NCBI GenBank assembly: GCA_029265715.1
Contig: JAJUGZ010000001.1
Coordinates: forward strand, 62,001-126,000
DNA: 64,000 nucleotides
Reading direction: 5' to 3'
From: Bacteroidota bacterium
Lineage (GTDB): Bacteria; Bacteroidota; Bacteroidia; Bacteroidales; Prolixibacteraceae
Made by a program: the position numbers and the translations under genes. The notes beneath the pieces were generated by a model. It did not search any database, had not been told where the DNA came from, and saw only the letters and a list, made by a program, of their open reading frames with translations. The first letter of the stretch is position 1. Each line of letters begins with the position of its first letter. Of the stretch, positions 27,901 to 37,174 are shown piece after piece.

Positions 27901-28036
27901 CAAGAGGTTTTCCCAATACATCACTGACGACTCCCTTTACAAAAGGAAGCTTATCATTTGCGCCTTGAGATACTCCAATGAATATAAAAATCAGCAAGGC
28001 CTGTATGAATGTTTTTATAATTATTTTATGTCTCAT
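24920..28036 (-). CDS. susC: SusC/RagA-like TonB-dependent outer membrane transporter (no STN domain)
   Basis: MRHKIIIKTF signal, FVKGVVSDVLGKPLAGVVVSTQNG carboxypeptidase-regulatory-like domain, plug (SPVANLPMTFAGRLPGL, VTVLKDASTEALYGIQGANGVIVVTTKRG), C-terminal LSGQNLLTWDKMKSNDFGPE...YNAGISVTF. Start corrected from the TTG at 28099. Confidence 0.95.
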   Translation of the reverse strand: MRHKIIIKTFIQALLIFIFIGVSQGANDKLPFVKGVVSDVLGKPLAGVVVSTQNGNSRTLTQPDGTYALVIDDASKSLVFSCIGYSDKVVKIGNAMQVDVILNLIEDSEDEIIQLGYSSQRKSEMSGAVSTVTGEELEKSPVANLPMTFAGRLPGLFTRETSSELGRANTDLYVRGVCANRAKGPLVIIDGIVCAHNSNQSLEYISPSEIESVTVLKDASTEALYGIQGANGVIVVTTKRGSLGKLNVKVRVDESLQQMTTQPAFISSAEYAQLRNQAAFNDGKGPNYFFTDQQVEKYRSGEQPDLYPNTNWYDTFLRNFAQMQRVGVDLSGGSNWVRYFTNVNVMHQKSQFKTDQPDYDTSPNFDWANFRSNVDAKINDYLSAYLQLSGNIKRERVPGGGTFSQTLYSSLFNMPSTVYGPVTPTVIDPETGAVSGNQVVTTSLVGDPTYGMLNRSGYTRHTVTNIYSQFGLNLDMSFLASGLKASGVVAYQTNSVNSLTTTQDYERWMRTDDDETLSFVKKGSNNNTTLSYGKGSSYYYHITYKGMMDYQRTFGQHAVTAMAYMFYQNLSKEDNGSPWCLPYNRMSSGAEATYAYNKKYMLKFDVGYSGSEKYARGHRYTWTPAVSGAWVISKERFMKNVEWVDNLKVRASYGKTANDQDNQNRFAYLDNVTFSGGGPIGALQYKITENQVGNPNYVSENTVKQNYGLDLGLLNQFSLSVDIFNERLDNMIVNPSSYIPTYQGIPLGNYPITNAGIYENKGYEVTADYKKELTKDFSIRMGGYITYAKNKEIKSLEALKSEDYAYRKRSEGYSYGQAWGYLVDYRNGNGFYNFQGEVDASELTYSFGIPRVGDLKYQDLNGDHVIDEKDQAPIGTGDMPRYYYGFSGGFRYKSFDLSFLFQGVGKWSSVYGGIGVYETSYDGVYGSLHRNAWTEERWNNGEKITAPALSLTKSVSHEASDYYEYNRAYLRLKNVELSYTLSDRISKALSASEIRLILSGQNLLTWDKMKSNDFGPEANSYDAIPVYRVYNAGISVTF

Positions 28037-28077
28037 ATTAATAATCTTTATTAGTCCAAAAACCAGCTTTCTGCTTG

Positions 28078-29964
28078 TTACCAACCCGGATTTTGCCAAT
28101 CCTCTCCGGTCAACGATTTCATCCGGTTGGCTTCGTTAAGTGAAATTGGACACTTCAAATACTTATTGGTATAACACTTTCGTTCGACTGAGCGTACCGG
28201 ACGACGGGTGTAAGTATAGGTCCCTTGATCGTTGCGATGAATCTCCATCGCAGTTATCCATTTATCCGTTTTAGACAAGTCACCATCCGGATTTGTCCAG
28301 CGTCGAACATCGAAATACCGAAACTCTTCCATCGCAAGTTCAACCCGACGTTCATGGCGTACACGAAGAATCATTTCTTCTTTTGACAAACCTGTCGGGA
28401 GCTCAGGCATGCCAACCCGGGCCCTGATCAGATCGACTGCTTCTTTGGCTTCATTTAAATGACCTGCTTCGGCTGCAGCTTCAGCTAAATTTAGATACAC
28501 TTCGCCCAAGCGGAATAATTTAAAATATGCCCCGCCTACAACATAATCGCCACCAGCAAATGGATGCAAGAATTTACGTTCGTAATAACCAGTCCGGGTT
28601 AAATACCTGGTTATTTTATCAATCCCTGTCTTTGGCTCTCCAGCCCAAGTTGCTATAATCCGGGTTCTATTTCCTTTCGCTGCCGGATAATTTTCTTTAC
28701 ATTCGGGTAGTTCGTCAAAATTCCAGAACGCTTTTCTCTTTGAACCATTATAATAAATAGATGCATAAAAGCGGGGATCGCGATTTTCATAGGGGTTGTT
28801 AGGATCGTACATTGTATTGACTGCATTGTAATTTGGTTCCGTATGTTTTTCATCCAAATACGGATTTGCCAGATCTAATACAGGCTTCCCATCAATTGTT
28901 TCGTATGAATCAACCAATTCCTGAGATGGACATGTCCCTGATTTATACCCATCCTGCGAACCAATCCCATCAATATTCCAGACATTTCCTTGCCCATCTC
29001 TACTTTGGTACAAGGTTTCCTTGTCAACCGGATTGGACGAATAGGCCATGGAATTTGTGAAGTATTCATTGTAGAGAGCAGCATATTTATTGGGGAAATA
29101 TGCTTCAGGAGATTCATAAACTTGCGGAAAATTTATCTTTGAATACAAAGCGTATCCTTGATTTTTAAGATTTTGAAGAACTGTTTTATTCATTTGATAC
29201 GCTTCTTCCCAATAATTTGCACCATTGTTATAAAGCGGACTGGCAGCATAAAGGATCATTCTGGATTTGATCGCTTCGGCCATCGCCTTGTTAACTCGTC
29301 CGGCTTCGCCTCCGGTTGTTATCCTCCAGGGTAACTCATTAACAGCCAAGGCGGCATTACAGTCTTCAATGATAAATTTTACAACTTCATAATAACTTGC
29401 TCTTTTCACCTGCGAGAAATCTCCGGCATAATCAAATGGTTCCCGCTCAATGGGTAATCCCATTCCAAACCAACGGAGTAATTCTGAATAATAATAAGCC
29501 CGAAGCAAATGAGCCTCCGCTTTCCACCGATTGCGGTCGCTTTCGTTTTTTACAGTTGCACCATCTATTCGACTTAAAAAAACAGAGCACATCCGAATCG
29601 AGTTCCAGTAGCGATCCCAATAATCACCGTTACCAGCTTCATCGCTAATATCAATGATCGGGTGACTGCTGGCTGATGCATCGCCATTATACATACGTCC
29701 CGACATAATCCATGATTCGGCTTCGGCGTCTGTATCCCATGCTTCATCACTCCATTCTACCGGTCCTCTGCTCCAAAAGAAATAACGATTTCCTTTAGCA
29801 GGCATGTTCTCATAGCAGCTATTTAAGTAAGCCGAAACTTTATCGTTATCAGCAAATATGTCGTCTTCAGATATTCTCCCGTCCGGAGCAACATCCAACG
29901 CTTCGGAACAGGCAAATAAAAGCAGAGTTATTCCTGCAAAAAATGGTATTATATATTTTTTCAT
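28078..29964 (-). CDS. susD: SusD/RagB-like nutrient-binding lipoprotein
   Basis: 628 aa; LLLFACSEALDVAPDGRISEDDIFADNDKVSAYLNSCYENMP, RDPRFYASIYYNG, RTGYYERKF, HERRVELAMEEFRYFDVRRW, WQNPGW. Confidence 0.95.
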   Translation of the reverse strand: MKKYIIPFFAGITLLLFACSEALDVAPDGRISEDDIFADNDKVSAYLNSCYENMPAKGNRYFFWSRGPVEWSDEAWDTDAEAESWIMSGRMYNGDASASSHPIIDISDEAGNGDYWDRYWNSIRMCSVFLSRIDGATVKNESDRNRWKAEAHLLRAYYYSELLRWFGMGLPIEREPFDYAGDFSQVKRASYYEVVKFIIEDCNAALAVNELPWRITTGGEAGRVNKAMAEAIKSRMILYAASPLYNNGANYWEEAYQMNKTVLQNLKNQGYALYSKINFPQVYESPEAYFPNKYAALYNEYFTNSMAYSSNPVDKETLYQSRDGQGNVWNIDGIGSQDGYKSGTCPSQELVDSYETIDGKPVLDLANPYLDEKHTEPNYNAVNTMYDPNNPYENRDPRFYASIYYNGSKRKAFWNFDELPECKENYPAAKGNRTRIIATWAGEPKTGIDKITRYLTRTGYYERKFLHPFAGGDYVVGGAYFKLFRLGEVYLNLAEAAAEAGHLNEAKEAVDLIRARVGMPELPTGLSKEEMILRVRHERRVELAMEEFRYFDVRRWTNPDGDLSKTDKWITAMEIHRNDQGTYTYTRRPVRSVERKCYTNKYLKCPISLNEANRMKSLTGEDWQNPGW

Positions 29965-29981
29965 TGCGTCTGAATTAAAGG

Positions 29982-32900
29982 TTAGAAAGTAATATTTGCC
30001 CCTAAATTGACCATTCTTGTTACAGGGTAGCCAATCGGATCTCCGTTCTCCGGATCAAGTCCTCCTATTCGTTGATGATCCCACACATAGAGGTTCTGCC
30101 CACTAACATATATCCTCAGTTTGCTGACATTCATTCGTTTCAAGCATGACGCACCTTGAATGGTATACCCCAGCTCAACATTTTTTAACCGGGTAAACGA
30201 ACGATTCATGATAAAAAAATCGTTGGCAACATGATTGGTGTTGCTATGAGTGCTTAATGCCGGATAGGTAATTTTATCTCCGTTTAAATATCTCTCCAGG
30301 GTCCAGGCTGTTTTGTGATAATCGTAATATGTACCCTCTTTAATATATTCATATACCCCCTGATCTGACCTCGTGCTTGAGAACTGACCAACTCCCTGGA
30401 AGAAAATGGAAAAGTCGATCAACTTGTAATTCAGGGAAAGTGTTACCCCGTAATTAATTCGGGGAATTGTCGGATTGCCAATAGGCACCTGGTCCTTATC
30501 ATTAATAACCCCGTCGTTATTCATGTCTATGTATTTAAAATCTCCCACCCTTGGGGTCCCAAAATCATAAGTCAACCCACTTGCCTGTATTTCTTCTTCT
30601 GACACCCAATATCCTCCATGGTCGTTCCAGTCAATTCTATACCCCCACGGTTGACCTAAGGAATACCCTTCGGTTCGGGTACGACATACATAGCTCTCAT
30701 CACGTTTTACTTCATCATCATTTTTCACGGTATTGTGGTTATAGCTGTAATTTCCCTTAACCATCACGGAAAGATCTTTGTTAATCGACTTGTTGTAGGT
30801 AAGTTCAATCTCGTAACCACGATTGTAGACCACTCCCATGTTTTGCAATGGAATGCGGCTCAAATAAACTCCCTGGAAAGTTGGCACAGTATGGCGGGTA
30901 ATCAGAATATCACTACGATGTTCAACAAAATAATCAAATGACCCATAGAAATCGTTGAATAATTGGAAATCTACCCCAATGTTTCTCTTCCAGGCGCTTT
31001 CCCAAGTCAGATTTTGATTTCCCCGGATACCTTCATAAACCTTTTTGCCATTCCCTAAACTCGATAGTGGACCATTTACGATCTGTGTATCATCGAGATA
31101 TAAAAACCGGGAATCACCCATCTTATCATTTCCGACTTTCCCATAAGATGCTCTAATTTTCAAATAATTAACGCTCTTGTTATCTTTCAGGAATTGTTCA
31201 TTACTCAAGACCCAACCTCCGGAAAAAGCGGGGAAAAATCCAAAGCGTTTTTTTGGCGAAAATTGTTCTGAACCATTATAACCCATATCAAATTCGCCAA
31301 AATACCGATCGTTATATGCATATGTTGCCCTGCCACACAAACCGATCACATTATGAGGTATTTCTCCGCCGTGATCCCAAAAATCCCTCTGAGCCAGAAG
31401 CATTCCACCAATATCGTGCTTCCCGAACTTTCGATTGTAATTAACAGATCCCTGCAAATTGATATTGTAATATGTCAATGCCGACTTGCTCACAGAAAGC
31501 AAACTCTCGCTATCTCGTTTCAACGAATAGCTCAATTCATCCGTTTCATAATTAATATTAGCCAGATAGAGCCTCTCTGATTTACCTCCCTCCAAAGTCG
31601 TACCGGCATAGGCATCATACGAAACCAACCCCTTCATATTTAACCCTTTGGTAATTAGCTTGCCTAAATCCCAGGTTAGTCCCAGCGAAGAGTTCAAATT
31701 CGAACGAACATCTCTTCGATAGCCACGGCGGTTCATAACCTCAAAAGCCGAACGGTCAAGATATCCGGGATCAACAACCTGCCCGGGAGCATAGCCAAAA
31801 CCAGCAATTGTTGTAGGCCCTGGAGTAATCGGCAAAATAGTTTTTGCCTGGTAAAAGAGATCCCGCATCATCCAACCATAATCAGACCCATACATTCCAC
31901 CCACATAAGGCATATTTACCTTTTCAATGTAACTGCCTAAATTGAGCAACATAGAAAGAGATTCTGAAATTTTATAATCCAGATTCGCACGGAACGTCCA
32001 TCTGTCCATCTTTGATGCAGGATCATATCCTAATAAGGATTTGGGTTCTGTATTTAGGTTACCTCCCTGATGCAAAAATCCCGCATTCATGAAATATTCA
32101 ACCTTATCAGTTCCTCCGGTTAAGTTGGCGCTCAATCGGGTCTGTGGTGAATACCTGGAGATAAACTCGCGGTAATAATCGTGATCCGGATAAATGTATT
32201 TACGAACTATTGCTTTTTGTTCATAATCCGGATCAGCCGGATCAAGCCCAATCAGCGGGTTTTTATATTTGGCAATAATCTCATCGCTATAAGGAACATC
32301 CTCTCCATCGTTTCGCATTGCTTCATTTCGTAACTCCAGATACTCCCAAGAGTGAAGGCGTTCGGGCTCTTTGGTAAATGAAGAATAACTTTGATCGGCG
32401 TTTATCGACAATTGCGATTTCCCTTTTTCTCCCCGTTTGGTCGTAATTAAGATTACACCATTTGCCCCCCGCACACCAAATACGGCAGTAGCTGAGGCAT
32501 CTTTCAAAATAGATACTGATGAAACCTCATGAGCATCAAGGGTTCGAATATTATCACGGGGAACACCATCGATGAGGATTAACGGACTCGTACCATTCAA
32601 GGTAGCTGCACCCCTTAAAAAAATCGTTGCATCGTCCATCCCCGGCTGGCCACCTCCAGCTTGAATAGAGGTTAACCCGGGTAACTTCCCGGCCAAAGCA
32701 TTATCAATAGTAGCTGCCGAACTTTGCGTTAGTTCCTTGGTTTGGACAGAAGCTACCGAACCTATAACCGAAATTTTCTTTTGAACTCCGTAACCAACTA
32801 CCACCACTTCTTCAACCCCCTGAACATCATCTTCCAATACCACATTCACTTCTGTTTGACTGGTGATGACAACTTCTTTGGTTTTCATCCCAACGAATGA

Positions 32901-33479
32901 AAATACCAACGTAGCTTTATCCGGAACCTTTGATAAGGTATACCGGCCATCCGGATCGGTTATCGTACCAATTGTTGTTTCCTTTACCATAACTGTTACT
33001 CCGGGAAGTGGGACTCCATTCACATCGGTCACTCTACCCTGAAGTGTTTTCAGCTCGACGGGTAAGGCCCATTGTTCAAGCAATGCTTTTGTTTCAGGAG
33101 AAACTTTCCGTTCGGGAACAATTACAATCTGCCGATCGAAGATGCGATAATGCAGATTCGTCCCGCTGAGTGCTTCGGTTAAAACTTCTTCGACCGAGGC
33201 CTTGTCAAAAACTGCACGTACTTTCCGATTCAGATCAACCTGACCGTCTTTGTAAAAAATAATGAACTCACTCTGCTCCTGAATCTTATCAAAGACCTGT
33301 TTGAGTGTACCATCTTCTATTCGAAGAGAAATCCGCGTACTTTGCGAATAGGTAGAATCGGCATATACACTGCCGATGCACAAGAGAAGAAGAAATAATG
33401 TTATTTTCATAACCCTAAAAACCAGTGCACAATAATCCCGTATATGGAAAAAATGAGCACAGATGCTACTTTTTTTCAT
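29982..33479 (-). CDS. susC: SusC/RagA-like TonB-dependent transporter with N-terminal STN signalling domain
   Basis: 1165 aa; RISLRIEDGTLKQVFDKIQEQSEFIIFYKDGQVDLNRKVRAVFDKASVEEVLTEAL (STN), LQGRVTDVNGVPLPGVTVMVKETTIGTITDPDGRY, VQGVEEVVVVGYGVQKK, TonB plug/barrel. Confidence 0.96.
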   Translation of the reverse strand: MKKSSICAHFFHIRDYCALVFRVMKITLFLLLLCIGSVYADSTYSQSTRISLRIEDGTLKQVFDKIQEQSEFIIFYKDGQVDLNRKVRAVFDKASVEEVLTEALSGTNLHYRIFDRQIVIVPERKVSPETKALLEQWALPVELKTLQGRVTDVNGVPLPGVTVMVKETTIGTITDPDGRYTLSKVPDKATLVFSFVGMKTKEVVITSQTEVNVVLEDDVQGVEEVVVVGYGVQKKISVIGSVASVQTKELTQSSAATIDNALAGKLPGLTSIQAGGGQPGMDDATIFLRGAATLNGTSPLILIDGVPRDNIRTLDAHEVSSVSILKDASATAVFGVRGANGVILITTKRGEKGKSQLSINADQSYSSFTKEPERLHSWEYLELRNEAMRNDGEDVPYSDEIIAKYKNPLIGLDPADPDYEQKAIVRKYIYPDHDYYREFISRYSPQTRLSANLTGGTDKVEYFMNAGFLHQGGNLNTEPKSLLGYDPASKMDRWTFRANLDYKISESLSMLLNLGSYIEKVNMPYVGGMYGSDYGWMMRDLFYQAKTILPITPGPTTIAGFGYAPGQVVDPGYLDRSAFEVMNRRGYRRDVRSNLNSSLGLTWDLGKLITKGLNMKGLVSYDAYAGTTLEGGKSERLYLANINYETDELSYSLKRDSESLLSVSKSALTYYNINLQGSVNYNRKFGKHDIGGMLLAQRDFWDHGGEIPHNVIGLCGRATYAYNDRYFGEFDMGYNGSEQFSPKKRFGFFPAFSGGWVLSNEQFLKDNKSVNYLKIRASYGKVGNDKMGDSRFLYLDDTQIVNGPLSSLGNGKKVYEGIRGNQNLTWESAWKRNIGVDFQLFNDFYGSFDYFVEHRSDILITRHTVPTFQGVYLSRIPLQNMGVVYNRGYEIELTYNKSINKDLSVMVKGNYSYNHNTVKNDDEVKRDESYVCRTRTEGYSLGQPWGYRIDWNDHGGYWVSEEEIQASGLTYDFGTPRVGDFKYIDMNNDGVINDKDQVPIGNPTIPRINYGVTLSLNYKLIDFSIFFQGVGQFSSTRSDQGVYEYIKEGTYYDYHKTAWTLERYLNGDKITYPALSTHSNTNHVANDFFIMNRSFTRLKNVELGYTIQGASCLKRMNVSKLRIYVSGQNLYVWDHQRIGGLDPENGDPIGYPVTRMVNLGANITF

Positions 33480-33593
33480 AAATTCGTTAAGTCTTTTAGT
33501 TAGTTAATGTCGCTTTTAAGTGATGTTAATTTAAACTCCAGCTTGTGGATGGTGCCAACATCTGCAAGCTTTTGTTTTTACACTGATAATCTG

Positions 33594-34772
33594 TTACATA
33601 GGCTCTCCGGTTTTATTAATTAATATTTTATTGTTATCAAACACATATTCGAATGGCGTTGTTTGCGAAATCACATCAAGCACTTCGGCTGGGGATTGTT
33701 TCAGGTCCAAACGACCGGAGAACGTTTCTGCTCCAAGCCTGCCGTCTGCTATTTTAAAATCAACATTATAATATCGGCCAAGTTTCCGGAGAATATCTTC
33801 CAGCTTTTCCGATTCAAAAATCAAATATCCATTCTTCCAGGAGAGATAGTCTTCCGGATTTACCTTCTGCTCCGAGAACACTTTTTTATCTTGATCAAAC
33901 AATGCCTTGGTCCCGGGAGTTATAATCAGTTTTTCTTTAGAAAATAATGACGTGCCGGAATGTATCAGTTCAACTTTCCCTTCGGCCAAAACCGTACTTG
34001 AATATTTGTCGTCGGCATAAGCACTCACATTAAAAATGGTACCGAGTACTTTTACATCATAATTTTTTGTACTGACAATGAACGGCCATGAAGAATTGTG
34101 CGAAATTTCGAAAACAGCTTCTCCTTCGATAAACACCTCCCGTTTCTTTTGATCAAACACGGCAGGATAGACTAATTTAGACCCGGCATTGAGCCAAACT
34201 TTTGATCCATCAGCCAGCGAAAGTTCCGTTCTCTTACCGAATGGTACAATTACAGTATTATAAACAACTTGCTTTTGGTCGGTCTGCTGCGAGATTTCCT
34301 TGTTCTGATCGATAATGATATTCTCGCCTCCGTTTTCGTATTTAATTTGCGAGTTGTCATTTTCAATCCGAACCTCTTCACCATTCTGAAGAATCAGCCG
34401 AACATCTTTTGTCGGGTTTCCAACGTCAATCCGATTGGCATATATTGAAATATCGGAACTGGCACTCTGATGAAAATATACGTTGGCAACCCAAACAACC
34501 CCTAATGATATCGCGGCAACAGCTATGCCCCGCTTCAAATACCGTCTCCATATAAATTTCCGGATCGAGTTTCTTATCCGGATCTTCAATTCTTCTTTTT
34601 CAGAATGTGTTAAAGGTTCCTGTGATGAAATCAGAAATGAATATAGTTTCCGGGCTATCTGTATTTCGCTGTTATCAGATTCTTCTTGTTTTATTTTTTC
34701 TTCCAGTTGGTCTTTTGTTATGCCTTCTGACGCTAATAAATCTTCTGCTCTTGTTTTTGGATTTTCTCTCAT
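33594..34772 (-). CDS. FecR-family anti-sigma factor
   Basis: 392 aa, single TM (GIAVAAISLGVVWVANVYF), NTVIVPFGKRTELSLADGSKVWLNAGSKLVYPAVFDQKKREVFIEGEAVFEISHNSSWPFIVST, C-terminal LGRYYNVDFKI domain. Confidence 0.95.
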   Translation of the reverse strand: MRENPKTRAEDLLASEGITKDQLEEKIKQEESDNSEIQIARKLYSFLISSQEPLTHSEKEELKIRIRNSIRKFIWRRYLKRGIAVAAISLGVVWVANVYFHQSASSDISIYANRIDVGNPTKDVRLILQNGEEVRIENDNSQIKYENGGENIIIDQNKEISQQTDQKQVVYNTVIVPFGKRTELSLADGSKVWLNAGSKLVYPAVFDQKKREVFIEGEAVFEISHNSSWPFIVSTKNYDVKVLGTIFNVSAYADDKYSSTVLAEGKVELIHSGTSLFSKEKLIITPGTKALFDQDKKVFSEQKVNPEDYLSWKNGYLIFESEKLEDILRKLGRYYNVDFKIADGRLGAETFSGRLDLKQSPAEVLDVISQTTPFEYVFDNNKILINKTGEPM

Positions 34773-34869
34773 CTATGCTTGTTTTCTTTACAGGTAAAAA
34801 GAAACAAGATGAAGAAACATAGACAGAAATAATTGACTTTTTTTGAAAAAAATCACAACATGATAGATA

Positions 34870-35484
34870 TCAATGCGATAGATGAATGCTTTTTTTTGAA
34901 AGAAGGTGTAATAAATAGATTGTTTTTCCGGTAGCTTCAATACTTGCACGCAGATCTTTCAACGCTCTGTATATACTCGTTCGAACAGACTCAACAGATA
35001 TGCCCTGTATATCAGCGATCTCTGAATAAGTGAGATTATGCTCAAATTTTAAAGAAAGTCCTTCCCTTTGCCGTGCAGATAACGAATTAAGAGCATTGGC
35101 CAATATTTTGTAGTTTTCGTTTTGAATTTCCCCATCGATTATGGTCTCTTCAAATGCCAACACAGGCTTATCGTGCGACATATTTATATTTTCTTCCAGC
35201 ACCAACGAAATGAGCTTGCCTTTTTCCCGGTAAATCTTCCGCCGAAGAGACCTTAGCAAATAAAATCGGATATTGTCCGTGTTTGAAAGTTTTTCCCTGT
35301 ATTTGTATAAATCAAGAAATAGATCGTGAATACAGTCTTTTATAAAATCCTTGTCCTTTGAAAAGTGCAGCCCATAACCCAAAAGTACATCCACATATTG
35401 ATCATAGAGTAAATAAAAGCCATCTTCGTTGCCATTAATAAAACTTTTCCAAAGCAAATAATCACTCTTCAATTCTTTTGGCAT
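34870..35484 (-). CDS. ECF RNA polymerase sigma factor (PUL-linked)
   Basis: 204 aa; KDFIKDCIHDLFLDLYKYREKL (sigma-2), LNSLSARQREGLSLKFEHNLTYSEIADIQGISVESVRTSIYRALKDLR (sigma-4). Confidence 0.93.
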   Translation of the reverse strand: MPKELKSDYLLWKSFINGNEDGFYLLYDQYVDVLLGYGLHFSKDKDFIKDCIHDLFLDLYKYREKLSNTDNIRFYLLRSLRRKIYREKGKLISLVLEENINMSHDKPVLAFEETIIDGEIQNENYKILANALNSLSARQREGLSLKFEHNLTYSEIADIQGISVESVRTSIYRALKDLRASIEATGKTIYLLHLLSKKSIHLSH

Positions 35485-35497
35485 AAACAGGCAAATT

Positions 35498-35505
35498 CAA
35501 AGGTA
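35498..35505 (-). promoter_or_regulatory. Bacteroidota -7-like box upstream of the ECF sigma gene
   Basis: Minus strand TACCTTTG (TAnnTTTG) 14-21 nt before the start; a TTTG lies 24 bp further upstream, a slightly long spacing. Confidence 0.35.
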
Positions 35506-35752
35506 ATGAGGTAATATACTAATGCGACTCAAAGTTAGAATTAAAATCGAAACAGGATAGCTTCCAGGGTTAAACAAAAAGATCCAGAAACTGCTTTGAA
35601 AAATTTCCCCATACTTGTATAAAAGAACAGAGCCTTATAACTACACTGTAATCATCAGGCTTTGTACCCCGCTACGAATTAACTACGAATAAGCTCAGTA
35701 CGTTTCGACTACCAATATTTTGGCTATAAATTGGGCACTAAAAGATGCTAAA

Positions 35753-35782
35753 AACGCCGTCATTCGGGCGATTGACGGCGTT
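35753..35782 (-). terminator. Rho-independent terminator of tRNA-Arg
   Basis: AACGCCGTCA-ATCGCCCGAA-TGACGGCGTT followed by TTTAGC on the minus strand, 25 nt 3' of the tRNA. Confidence 0.75.
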
Positions 35783-35807
35783 CCATTGAAACGTGAATAA
35801 TACGTTG

Positions 35808-35881
<74 letters not shown>

Positions 35882-35956
35882 ATCCTTAAAGGCGGTGCAA
35901 AGATAGAAAATTATCCCATCGAGCAACCTCTTTTGTTATTTTTTACATCATATTCG

Positions 35957-36991
35957 CTATACCAGATGTATGCCATTGGCTTTACATGCTGCAATCATTT
36001 CATCGGGCCAGATACTCGACTGAATTTCTCCTATATGGGCTTTTCGCAAGAAGTACATGCAAATACGCGACTGCCCTATTCCACCTCCTATCGATAAAGG
36101 AAGCTCGCCATTAAGCAGGCGTTGATGCCAGTACAGATTGACACGATCTTCTTTATTGGCAATTTTAAGCTGTTTCAACATAGCCTCTTTATCAACACGA
36201 ATGCCCATCGACGAAATTTCATACGAACTTTCCAATACCGGATTCCAGATCAGGATATCGCCGTTTAGCCCTTTGTAGCCATTTACGGTTTCGGTTGTCC
36301 AATCATCGTAATCGGGGGCACGGCCATCATGAACCTCTCCATTGGGCATCTCGCCACCAATCCCGATTACAAATATGGCTCCATATTCTTTGGCAGCTCT
36401 GTTTTCCCGTTCTTTGGGAGCAAGGCCTGGATACCTTTCTACAAGCTCCTCTGCATGGATAAATGTTATTTCTTCAGGCAATATCGGTTTAATTTGGGGG
36501 TAATGTTCATACACAAAATATTCTGTCCTCAAAAGAACGGTATATATCTTCCGGACAATTTTTTTCAGGAAATCCAGATTACGATCTTCGGGGGTAATTA
36601 CCCGCTCCCAGTCCCATTGATCAACGTATATCGAATGAATATTATCGAGTTCTTCATCCGGACGCAAGGCATTCATGTCGGTATATAAACCATAACCTGG
36701 TTCAAATTCCAGGTCTGCAAGCGCCATCCGCTTCCATTTTGCCAACGACTGAACCACTTCGGCTTCATGATCGTTTAATTCTTTTACGGGAAAAGAAACC
36801 GGGCGTTCAATTCCATTCAGATCATCGTTAATGCCGGTGCCTTTTAATACGAATAAAGGGGCCGTGACCCGACTGAGCTTAAGCTCCGATGATAAATCCT
36901 GCTGAAAAAAGTCTTTAATAAGCTTGATCGCCTTTTCTGTCTGTTTTAAATCAAGGTACGACTTGTAATTCTCCGGAATGTATAATTTCAT
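35957..36991 (-). CDS. asnA: Aspartate--ammonia ligase
   Basis: MKLYIPENYKSYLDLKQTEKAIKLIKDFFQ...LSRVTAPLFVLKGTGINDDLNGIERPVSF...YVDQWDWE...LPLSIGGGIGQSRICMYFLRKAHIGEIQSSIWP. Start adjusted to 36991. Confidence 0.95.
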   Translation of the reverse strand: MKLYIPENYKSYLDLKQTEKAIKLIKDFFQQDLSSELKLSRVTAPLFVLKGTGINDDLNGIERPVSFPVKELNDHEAEVVQSLAKWKRMALADLEFEPGYGLYTDMNALRPDEELDNIHSIYVDQWDWERVITPEDRNLDFLKKIVRKIYTVLLRTEYFVYEHYPQIKPILPEEITFIHAEELVERYPGLAPKERENRAAKEYGAIFVIGIGGEMPNGEVHDGRAPDYDDWTTETVNGYKGLNGDILIWNPVLESSYEISSMGIRVDKEAMLKQLKIANKEDRVNLYWHQRLLNGELPLSIGGGIGQSRICMYFLRKAHIGEIQSSIWPDEMIAACKANGIHLV

Positions 36992-37141
36992 AAAATGCTT
37001 ATTTATTGTCAAAATGACAAATGTTTACAATTATTAATTTCTTCAGGTCAAAAATAGAAAGATTATTCTAACTCAAAGAAGTCATAACTGTTTTTATAAA
37101 ACAGAAACTGATTATAGCCGAATCCCTCGTTGTGTTTACCC

Positions 37142-37170
37142 TTTGTCAAAAGGTGATTTTGCTATTTTTG
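37142..37170 (+). promoter_or_regulatory. Bacteroidota-type promoter of the MFS gene
   Basis: TTTG (37142-37145) - 17 bp - TATTTTTG (37163-37170), matching the TTTG/TAnnTTTG consensus; the ATG lies at 37175. Confidence 0.6.
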
Positions 37171-37174
37171 CGGC

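Noticed and set aside
1-35484. Ulvan-utilization locus
   Set aside because: Rhamnosidases are present, but no ulvan lyase, sulfatase or GH105 was seen in the window, so there is no support for ulvan.
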